Below are positions 1 through 8,900 of a stretch of 64,000 nucleotides of DNA, in pieces; the first letter of the stretch is position 1; each line of letters begins with the position of its first letter. Position numbers and translations under genes: made by a program. Under the pieces are notes generated by a model that made no database searches, had not been told where the DNA came from, and worked only from the letters and a program-made list of their open reading frames with translations. This stretch comes from Dyadobacter sp. SG02 (GTDB lineage Bacteria; Bacteroidota; Bacteroidia; Cytophagales; Spirosomataceae), in contig NZ_FNYL01000008.1 in NCBI RefSeq assembly GCF_900109045.1, positions 1 to 64,000 on the forward strand, given 5' to 3'.

Positions 1-58
1 CATGCCGCTAAAATCTTATACCAATCGGAAAACACGTTTGTAAACCATTTAAAACAGA

Positions 59-95
59 AGCCCGTCCCAAAAATGATTTGAGACGGGCTCTTTTT
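59..95. terminator. Hairpin terminator at window edge
   Basis: An 8-bp stem (59-66 with 82-89) is followed by CTTTTT on the plus strand. It sits just downstream of the lipoprotein gene ending at 105 (minus strand) and may also end a plus-strand gene lying before the window. The T-run is better on the plus strand. Confidence 0.6.
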
Positions 96-104
96 CGTTA
101 TGGC

Positions 105-719
105 CTACTTCATATCACCCAGCTTACCCAGGTCGATCGCTTTCAGGGCTTCCTTCAATTGATCGACGCTCAGGTTATCGCCTTCGACGTTCACCACATA
201 ACGGTCGGCGACGAGTACATTAATTTCGCCGGATTTGCTTTCGTTATTATATTTCTCAAAGGCCTTGTAACCCTCGATTTTTGTCGTTTTTTCGTAGCCG
301 TTGGTGGTCTCCTTGTCTATTTCGGCAATGGACCAGGCAGCGAGGGCCATGGTCGACACGCCGGCAATACCACCCGTGTCCACAATTTCAATATTCAGCG
401 ATTCGTCGGAGCCTCCTTTATATTTCGCCTGTGCCGTCGAAACGGTAAAGCCCATTGCTCCGGTTTTCTCGCCCGTCGCTTCCGTGCGGCTCATACCGGC
501 GATGCTTTCGGGCAAAAGGTCTTTCAGCTTGCGGAAATCCACCGGGTCGACTGCCTCGCGGTCGCCCATTTCCTTGGCTTTATCGGCAATGGCCTGAAGA
601 GCGTCGGCCGGGCTGTCGGCGGCGGCTTTTTCTTCGGCTTCTTTTTCTTCCTTGCTACTGCCGCAACCGGTTATGAGCAGGGCACACGAAAGAAATGCGG
701 CTATAAAGGATGTTTTCAT
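105..719 (-). CDS. Hypothetical lipoprotein
   Basis: This 204-residue protein opens with a lipoprotein signal peptide whose lipobox LITGC places the lipidated Cys at residue 19. A short charged, Glu/Lys/Ala-rich linker follows (about 22-45), then a soluble region without any motif I recognise. No catalytic signature is visible. It is probably anchored in the outer or inner membrane facing the periplasm. It stands alone, with a hairpin directly downstream and lgt, the enzyme that would lipidate it, upstream on the same strand. The function is unknown. Confidence 0.75.
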   Translation of the reverse strand: MKTSFIAAFLSCALLITGCGSSKEEKEAEEKAAADSPADALQAIADKAKEMGDREAVDPVDFRKLKDLLPESIAGMSRTEATGEKTGAMGFTVSTAQAKYKGGSDESLNIEIVDTGGIAGVSTMALAAWSIAEIDKETTNGYEKTTKIEGYKAFEKYNNESKSGEINVLVADRYVVNVEGDNLSVDQLKEALKAIDLGKLGDMK

Positions 720-803
720 CTGACAATGGTTAGAGTTGTTTCAAACTAATTACAATGTAATGAAAACGCCGCACTGATGCACGCCTGCTCACGCAGGGGG
801 GAA

Positions 804-1637
804 TCAGCTGGCGGCTACCTCCATCGGGTTTCGCCGGGAGCGGATAATGAAGTACAGGCCGAGCAATACCGCAGGGATACTCAATATCTGCCCCATATTC
901 AGCGCATAATTGGCTTCGAACGCTTCCTGGTTTTCTTTCAGGAATTCATACAGGAAACGCAGCGTGAACACCCATACGAGGAACACACCGACCATAAGCC
1001 CTCGTGGCGTGGCGGCCTTGTACTTGTTCCAGATCCCGAACAGGACGAATGTGAGGATGAAGCACGTAATGGATTCGTAAAGCTGCGCCGGGTGACGCGG
1101 GATTTGCAGGAACTCGGTATTTTGCTTGAAAATGAATGCCCAGGGCAGATCGGACGGTCTTCCGACGATCTCGGAATTCATCAGGTTACCAAAGCGGATA
1201 AATGAGCCGCCCAATGCAAAAGTGATGGTCAGTCGGTCGGTTACCCAGAAGAACGTCTGGCCAGTACCCCTGCGCGAGCGTGCATACAGCCAGAGCCCGG
1301 TCACCGTCCCGATCACCGCACCATGGCTTGCAAGCCCGGCGTAGGGAGGTAATATCACTTCAAGGGGATTTTTAAACAGTACTTCGGGTTCATAGAAAAG
1401 AAAGTGGCCTACACGGGCGCCGATGACGATCGAGAGCACCATATAAAGTGTGAGCGAGTCGATATCTTCCAGCGTCTTTCCTTCTTTCTTGAAAATATAG
1501 ATCATAATTTGCTGGCCGATCAGGAAGCCGGCTGCGAAAAGTAGACCATACCAACGGACAGGGAAGGGACCAAAACCGGCGATCTCCGGAATGGTGAAGA
1601 TTTCGGGACTTGCGTCCCACATGATATATGAAAGCAT
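804..1637 (-). CDS. lgt: Prolipoprotein diacylglyceryl transferase
   Basis: Lgt transfers diacylglycerol from phosphatidylglycerol to the lipobox Cys of prolipoproteins in the inner membrane. The 277-residue multi-spanning protein carries the family signature RFGNLMNSE near residue 143, the SHGAVIG segment before it, and a C-terminal RHPAQLYES motif. Length is normal for the family. It starts at the ATG at 1637; a second Met lies five codons in. It is divergent from yidD with only about 50 bp between them. Several lipoproteins in this window (first gene, GH20 enzyme, M13 peptidase, FKBP, PorE-like) are its presumed substrates. Confidence 0.97.
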   Translation of the reverse strand: MLSYIMWDASPEIFTIPEIAGFGPFPVRWYGLLFAAGFLIGQQIMIYIFKKEGKTLEDIDSLTLYMVLSIVIGARVGHFLFYEPEVLFKNPLEVILPPYAGLASHGAVIGTVTGLWLYARSRRGTGQTFFWVTDRLTITFALGGSFIRFGNLMNSEIVGRPSDLPWAFIFKQNTEFLQIPRHPAQLYESITCFILTFVLFGIWNKYKAATPRGLMVGVFLVWVFTLRFLYEFLKENQEAFEANYALNMGQILSIPAVLLGLYFIIRSRRNPMEVAAS

Positions 1638-1687
1638 GCTTTTGTGGTGTTAATGGTCAAATATACTAATATGAGACAAGACGCGAA

Positions 1688-1897
1688 ATGAAATTTTTAC
1701 TCATAGGCCTCGTACGGTTTTATCAGGCGGCGCTTTCCCCGTATTTGCCGAATTCGTGCCGCTATACGCCCACCTGTTCGCAATATATGATCGAAGCCGT
1801 GCAGAAACACGGCCCTTTCAAGGGTGGCTGGATGGGGCTGAAACGCATTGCGCGCTGTCATCCCTGGGGCGGGCACGGCCACGATCCGGTACCGTGA
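1688..1897 (+). CDS. yidD: YidD membrane insertion efficiency factor
   Basis: YidD is a small membrane-associated protein thought to help YidC insert inner-membrane proteins. The 69-residue product shows the family pattern: an amphipathic N-terminus (IGLVRFYQAALSP), three Cys in the SCRYTPTCSQY and ARCHPWGGHG segments, and a short C-terminus. In many bacteria yidD lies between rnpA and yidC; here neither is present. The gene is divergent from lgt and converges with the MoxR gene, with only one base between the two stop codons. Confidence 0.95.
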   Translation: MKFLLIGLVRFYQAALSPYLPNSCRYTPTCSQYMIEAVQKHGPFKGGWMGLKRIARCHPWGGHGHDPVP

Positions 1898-1898
1898 A

Positions 1899-2852
<954 letters not shown>

Positions 2853-2873
2853 GAAAATAAATTTAGAAATGGA

Positions 2874-3734
2874 TCAGGCCCAGATAGCTCTCACGAAGCG
2901 GTCCTTACCATTGATATCACGAAGGATTTCAACCTTTTTATAATTCCTTTCTTCAAAAACCTTTTTGGTTTCGGCGCCGAAATGCTCGTTGATCTCGACG
3001 TAGCATTTGCCCTGCTGTTTCAAATGGTGCACCCCGAAATCGGCGATAGCTTTATAAAAAAGCAGCGGATCATTGTCTTCCACGAACAGCGCCTCGTGCG
3101 GCTCGAAACGGAGCACATTCGGACGCATGCTTTCGGCCTCGGAATAGGTCACATAAGGCGGGTTGCTCACCAGGCAGTCGAACTGAACGATATTGCCGGG
3201 CAGGGGGAATGTTACATTGAGCATATCCTGTTTCGCGAAAGTGACGTCGGCGATGAGCTGGCGGGCATTTTCTTTCGCTACTTCCAGGGCTTCGTCGGAA
3301 ACGTCCCACGCATGTACGCTTACATGCGGAAGAAAGCGCGCGAGCACGATGGCGATACAGCCGCTGCCGGTCCCAATGTCGAGAATGGAGATGTTTTTAT
3401 CGGGCTCCGCATAGTCGCGCGTCACCATTTGCACGAGCTCTTCGGTTTCCGGACGAGGGATAAGCACTGCCGAGGAAACGCGGAATTCGAGGCCGCAGAA
3501 CTCCGTGGAGCCGATGATGTGCTGAACGGGCTCGTTGTTGTTCAGACGTTTGATAATGCTATCCCAGTCCGGCTGAGCCGTGTTTTCGGGTATCGGGCGA
3601 TCCACCAGCACATCGATATTGCGGAGGCGCATATAATGCTCCAACAGCATGTACGAGATTGCCTGAGCCTCTTTTTCCGGATAAACTGTGATGTTTTTAA
3701 CTATATATAAATAAAGCTGGCGTGCAGAAGTCAT
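2874..3734 (-). CDS. prmC: Release factor glutamine methyltransferase
   Basis: PrmC methylates the Gln of the GGQ motif in peptide-chain release factors using S-adenosylmethionine. The 286-residue protein has an N-terminal helical domain, the SAM-binding loop ILDIGTGSGCIAI and the catalytic NPPYVTYSE motif. An in-frame GTG two codons upstream (3740) is possible, but the ATG at 3734 is the more natural start. It probably heads a two-gene unit with the MoxR ATPase and is divergent from ribD. Confidence 0.95.
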   Translation of the reverse strand: MTSARQLYLYIVKNITVYPEKEAQAISYMLLEHYMRLRNIDVLVDRPIPENTAQPDWDSIIKRLNNNEPVQHIIGSTEFCGLEFRVSSAVLIPRPETEELVQMVTRDYAEPDKNISILDIGTGSGCIAIVLARFLPHVSVHAWDVSDEALEVAKENARQLIADVTFAKQDMLNVTFPLPGNIVQFDCLVSNPPYVTYSEAESMRPNVLRFEPHEALFVEDNDPLLFYKAIADFGVHHLKQQGKCYVEINEHFGAETKKVFEERNYKKVEILRDINGKDRFVRAIWA

Positions 3735-3791
3735 TTTCACTGATTTTGATCCAATGTCGGAAAGTTAGCAAATTATAGGAACTCCCGAAAG

Positions 3792-3820
3792 TTGAGTTTA
3801 AAAGGGCATTTGTATTTTTG
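3792..3820 (+). promoter_or_regulatory. Candidate ribD promoter, apparently leaderless
   Basis: A Bacteroidota-type promoter is visible: TTG at 3792-3794, an 18-bp spacer, and the -7 element TATTTTTG at 3813-3820. The ribD ATG begins at 3825, four bases after the -7 element, so the transcript would start at or next to the initiation codon. Confidence 0.6.
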
Positions 3821-3824
3821 CCAC

Positions 3825-4889
3825 ATGGAGACGCACAATCAATGGATGGAACGGGCCTTGCAGCTCGCCGAATACGGCCGCGGGGCGGTGAGCCCGAACC
3901 CGATGGTGGGCTGTGTGATCGTCCATGAAGGCCGGATTATCGGCGAAGGCTGGCATCGTGCCTACGGAGGCCCGCACGCGGAAGTACGCGCGATCGAGGA
4001 TACGGACGCGAAAGGTAATTCGCATTTACTGCCACAAGCCACTGCCTACGTGACGCTCGAACCTTGCTCGCATACCGGCAAAACGCCTCCCTGCGCCGAC
4101 CTGCTCGTGAGCCGCCGACTGAAAAAAGTAGTCATTTGTAATAACGACCCCAATCCACTGGTTTCGGGTCGGGGTATTCGCCGGATGCAGGAGGTGGGTA
4201 TCGAAGTGGAACGTAATGTGCTCGAAGCGCGCGGACTGGAACTGAATAAGCGCTTTTTTACGGCTATGACCCTCCAACGACCTTACGTAATCCTCAAATG
4301 GGCCGAAACCGCCGATGGATTCCTGGGCTACGAAACCGGCAATCCCGTGCAGATCAGTGGCGCACTGTCGGGTATGCGCGTGCACCAGTGGCGTACGGAG
4401 GAGGACGCTATTATGGTGGGTTTTAAAACCGCATTGATGGACAATCCGCGGCTGAATGTTCGCCACTGGACCGGGACAAACCCGGTGCGGATTGTTACCG
4501 ATAAACATTTGCAATTGCCCGAACACCTGCATTTACTGGACCATTCGCAGAGCACGATCGTGGTTAACTACGATCGGGAAACCGGAATCCCAGCTGAACC
4601 CGAACGTTATGCATTACCTTCGACGGCCTACCTGAAAATCGATGAAGATCGTGATCTGATAGCCCAGCTATTGGAAGCGCTGCACCGGCGTAAAATACAG
4701 TCGGTGTTGGTCGAAGGAGGCGCGGCGGTGATCAATGCGTTTTTTGAAAGCGGCTTATGGGACGAGATCCGGCGGTGCCAGGGTAGGCTGACCATCGGAA
4801 ACGGTGTTCCCGCACCCACTCCGCGCGGCGTGTTCAAGGGCTCGGAACCCATCGGGGATGATTTGTGGACTTTCTACAAGCGGGTTTAA
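3825..4889 (+). CDS. ribD: Bifunctional riboflavin deaminase/reductase
   Basis: RibD performs two consecutive steps of riboflavin synthesis: deamination of the pyrimidine intermediate, then NADPH-dependent reduction of its ribosyl side chain. The N-terminal zinc deaminase domain shows HAEVRAI and PCSHTGKTPPC, holding the zinc ligands and catalytic Glu. The C-terminal half is the RibD reductase domain, with LVEGGAAV near the end. A TTG at 3792 would add 11 residues but overlaps the -33 promoter element, so the ATG at 3825 (354 residues) is chosen. It overlaps aroE tail to tail by 4 bp. No other rib gene is adjacent. Confidence 0.95.
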   Translation: METHNQWMERALQLAEYGRGAVSPNPMVGCVIVHEGRIIGEGWHRAYGGPHAEVRAIEDTDAKGNSHLLPQATAYVTLEPCSHTGKTPPCADLLVSRRLKKVVICNNDPNPLVSGRGIRRMQEVGIEVERNVLEARGLELNKRFFTAMTLQRPYVILKWAETADGFLGYETGNPVQISGALSGMRVHQWRTEEDAIMVGFKTALMDNPRLNVRHWTGTNPVRIVTDKHLQLPEHLHLLDHSQSTIVVNYDRETGIPAEPERYALPSTAYLKIDEDRDLIAQLLEALHRRKIQSVLVEGGAAVINAFFESGLWDEIRRCQGRLTIGNGVPAPTPRGVFKGSEPIGDDLWTFYKRV

Positions 4890-5659
4890 ATGCTCCAGAG
4901 GTTTTCCTCGGTATTCCAGATTTCCCAGGCTTTTTCAGCCTGTAATTCCAGCATTTTCAAACCATTCATGACGGCGGCACCTTGTTCGCTGCCCTTTTTC
5001 ATGAATAATGTCTCAGCCGGATTGTACACGAGATCGTACAGGTAATGCCCCCTTGTAATCCATTGGTAGGGAATCATGGGACATTCTTCGGTATTAGGGA
5101 AGGTTCCCAGCGGAGTTGTATTGATGATCAACCGGTGGCTTTCGATTACTTCCTGTGTAAGGCCTTCGTAGGATACGCAATCGTCGCTATGCTGGCGTGA
5201 AACGATCTGGTACTCCATTCCCAAATCCTTCAAAGCGACCTGGACGGCCTTTGCCGCGCCACCGTTGCCCAGTATGAGCGCTTTGAAACTCGCACAGGCT
5301 TCCCCGCGCTTATCGAGCCATTCCACGAGCGATTGCTGGAAGCCATAGTAATCCGTATTGAAGCCTTTCGTGCTGCCGTCGGCGTAGATTTTGATCGTAT
5401 TCACCGCGCCAATGCGCTCGGCGGAGGCATCGTCGAGGTCGTCGAGGTAGGCGATCACATCCTTTTTGTAAGGAATCGTCACATTCAGTCCGCGGAGGTC
5501 GTGCTTCTTTTTCAGCAATTCGGGCAATTCTTCCAGCGATTTCAACTCAAAAAGCTCGTAGCTGCTCTCTTTGATCTTCTCTCTGATGAATTTGTCGGTG
5601 AAATAGCGCTTTGAAAAAGAGTGGGTAAGCGGGTATCCGATCAGGCCGTATAAGTTCAT
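4886..5659 (-). CDS. aroE: Shikimate dehydrogenase
   Basis: AroE reduces 3-dehydroshikimate to shikimate with NADPH in the aromatic amino-acid pathway. The 257-residue protein has the substrate motif GYPLTHSFSKRYF at its start, NVTIPYKKDV with the catalytic Lys, the FNTDYYGF segment with the catalytic Asp, and the nucleotide loop ILGNGGAAKAV. It is slightly short for the family but complete. It converges on ribD with overlapping stop codons. Confidence 0.96.
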   Translation of the reverse strand: MNLYGLIGYPLTHSFSKRYFTDKFIREKIKESSYELFELKSLEELPELLKKKHDLRGLNVTIPYKKDVIAYLDDLDDASAERIGAVNTIKIYADGSTKGFNTDYYGFQQSLVEWLDKRGEACASFKALILGNGGAAKAVQVALKDLGMEYQIVSRQHSDDCVSYEGLTQEVIESHRLIINTTPLGTFPNTEECPMIPYQWITRGHYLYDLVYNPAETLFMKKGSEQGAAVMNGLKMLELQAEKAWEIWNTEENLWSI

Positions 5660-5915
5660 AAGGATGCGTGCGACGCACGGTAAAATTAAGGCTGCTAAGT
5701 TATACCAGCCACCAGCTAATTACAAATTCGTGCAGAATTAGGGCCTGGTAAATTCACGTATACGATTCAAGGTTCGCACCCTGTGACGGCATCATCTTGC
5801 TGTACTTCAACTAGTTTATATGGTATGCCAATTTATATTAAACAATACTCGAATTATTTTGCATAATTAGGTTAATTGAAGTAGAATTACCTATCCTTTA
5901 TCTGTACCTAAAATT

Positions 5916-8900
5916 ATGAAGTGGAAAAATCTTTACTACACACTATGGCTTGCAAGCTTGCTGATTAGCAACGCCTGGGGCCAGAAACGGCAGGATTATC
6001 AAATCCTTCTCCAAAGCGGTTCGTTCACACCGGAGCGAAACGTTTCGTCTTCAAACGGCCGTGCGAATGCGGCATTCAGACTGTCTACCGCAGGGCAAAA
6101 ATCTTTCGTAGTGATCCAGTTCGACGACATTCCTACGGAGGATGAGCGACGCGAACTGCGGAAAGAGGGCATCGAATTGCTTGAATACATTCCCAATTAC
6201 GCGTATACCGCCACCATAGCCGCAGGCAGCAATCCCGGCGCACTGGCCCGTACGAAAGGAAGGGCTATCGTGGAGCTCAGCGCCGACCAAAAAATGCAGC
6301 CCGGCCTCGCCAACGGCAATATCCCGCCTCATGCATTTACCGGCCCCACCACTGTCGATCTGTGGATCAGCTATCCCAAGTCTTTCACCTACGAAGAGAT
6401 ACAGGCTGCATTGAAGGCGCAGCAATACCAAGTCGTTTCGGATCAATACAAAAATTACCAGATACTGACCGTGAGAGTGCCGGCGAAGGAGCTCAAAAAG
6501 CTTGCAGGCCAGCCGTTTGTGCAATATGTGCAGGCAGTGCCGCAGCCCGACCGCCAGTTGAACAATAAGAGTACTGTAAACGGCCGCGCCAATGTCCTGA
6601 AATCGGCCCTGCCGGGCAGCAGGAATTTGTCCGGGGCGGGCGTGGTAGTAGGGATCGGCGACGAATCGAACCCATTGCGGCACATCGATTTCAATTCCCG
6701 GATCATCAACAGGGCGCCCATCGAAGGGGGATCGCATGGCTTGCACGTGATGGGTACGATGGCGGGTGCGGGCATTATGGACGAGCGCTACGCGGGTTAC
6801 GCGCCCAAGGCGACCGTGGTGTCCCAGAGCTATTCGTCGATTTTGGCGTATTCGCCGCAGTATGTGCAGGATTTTGGCATGGTAGTCACCAACAATTCCT
6901 ACGGATCGGATGTGATTACCTGCGAAACGAACGGAGCGTATGACCTGTATTCCTATATTCTGGATCAGCAGGCATTCGAAATGCCTTACCTGCAACATGT
7001 TTTCGCCGCCGGTAATAGCGGATCTACCACCTGTGCGCCATTTGCATTAGGTTTTGGAACTGTTTTGGGCGGTTATCAGACGGCCAAGAACGTAATTACC
7101 GTCGGTGCAACCGGCGAAGTCGGGGTAATTGTGGCGAATTCCAGCCGGGGGCCGGTAAAGGACGGCCGGTTGAAGCCGGAAATTACGGCACAGGGAAGTG
7201 CTATCATGTCCACGATTCCGGCCAACCTGTATGGGGGTGGAACCGGGACGAGTATGGCCGCACCCGCCGTGTCGGGAGGACTTGCGATGCTTTACGAGCG
7301 GTACCGTCAGTTGAACGGCAACCAGAACCCTAAGAATGGCTTGATGAAGGCATTGTTGGTGAACGGTGCGGTCGATAAAGGTAACGAAGGTCCCGATTAC
7401 CGTTTCGGATATGGCTGGCTGAACCTGCTCCGGTCGGTGAAAATGCTCGAATCGCAGAGCTACTCGGTAGGGCAGGTCGCGCACCAGGGCACCAATAATT
7501 TTTCCGTGAATATCCCGGCCAATACGGCGCAGGTGAAGGTGATGCTCTATTGGAATGATCCCGCAGGCAGCACGCTGGCGTCGCAGAACCTGGTCCACAA
7601 TCTCGACCTGCAGGTGACTAATCCTGCCTCGGGTGTGATCCTGCCTCGGTTACTCGATCCCTCGGCTGCAAACGTCAATAATATTGCGGGCACGGGCGTC
7701 GACAACCGTAATAATATGGAACAGGTGGTGATCAACAGCCCCGCCGCGGGGAACTACACCATTTCCGTCAAAGGTACCACGGTAGGCCAGTTGCCGTCGC
7801 AGGAATATTTCGTGGTTTACGATATTATTCCCAATTCCATCACGATTACCAATCCGGTGGGCGGCGAACGCCAGAAAGACGGTGACCCGATTTACATTTC
7901 ATGGGATGCTTTCGGGAACAGCGGCAGCACTTTTACCGTACAATACAGCGGCAACAACGGGGGAGTTTGGACCAATATTTCGACAAATGTCGCGGCAGGA
8001 ACCAGCCAGCTTGCATGGGCAATACCCGTGGGGTTGCGCTCGGACAAGGTGCGCGTACGGGTGATCCAGAACAGCACAGGCACCCAGAGCATCTCGGAGC
8101 CGTTTATGGTAATGGGCGTCCCGACTTTAACACTATCGGCCCTGCAATGCGAAGGCTATATTTCCCTTGACTGGACGGCTGTGACAGGTGCTACGGACTA
8201 CGAAGTAATGATGCTCAAAGGAAATGAGATGGTACCCGTGGCCACAACCGCTGGTACTACCTATGCATTGGGCGGGTTGCTGAAAGATTCAATTTACTAC
8301 GTTTCCGTGCGAGCCCGGATGAACGGGACTGCCGGGCGCAGGGCGCTCGCCATTTCGCGGAAACCGGATACCGGAACATGCGCAGGCAGCATTTCGAATA
8401 ATGACCTCAAAGTAGAATCCATTGTAACGCCCGCGTCATCGGGCAGGAAGAATACTACTACCGAGCTGGCCGGGACAGTTTTTGTTAAAATGAGGATTAA
8501 GAACCTCGATGACGTGGACTTCAACGGATCGCTGGATGTAGGGTATACGCTCAATGGCGTAGCCGTACCGATCGAAACGATCACGCCTTTTATCGAAAAA
8601 GGAAAGACCTATGACCATACATTCGAGGTGGGGGCCAGCCTGGGCAACCCGGGCGATTACAACATCAAAGTTTTTATCCACAGTAATGCGGATGCCGTTA
8701 CAGCGAACGATACACTCAGCAGGCTTTTCAGGCAATTGCCCAACGATCAGCTGGCATTGCCATTTAATGATAACATGGAAAACCTCCCTGCGCAGGACGT
8801 AACAGTCGCGCAAATGGGGCTTACGGGCGATGGACGCTACGATTTCAGCGCTGATACCGATTTCGGACGGATCAGGACTTTCGTCAACACAGGTTTTGCT

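Noticed and set aside
78..749. Long plus-strand ORF opposite the first lipoprotein
   Set aside because: It is the antisense shadow of a gene with a good lipobox, and its protein has no recognisable feature.
5740..5800. tRNA T-arm-like sequence (AGGTTCGCACCCT) before the S8 protease
   Set aside because: No matching acceptor, D or anticodon arms are present at tRNA spacing, so it is not a tRNA or a clear remnant.
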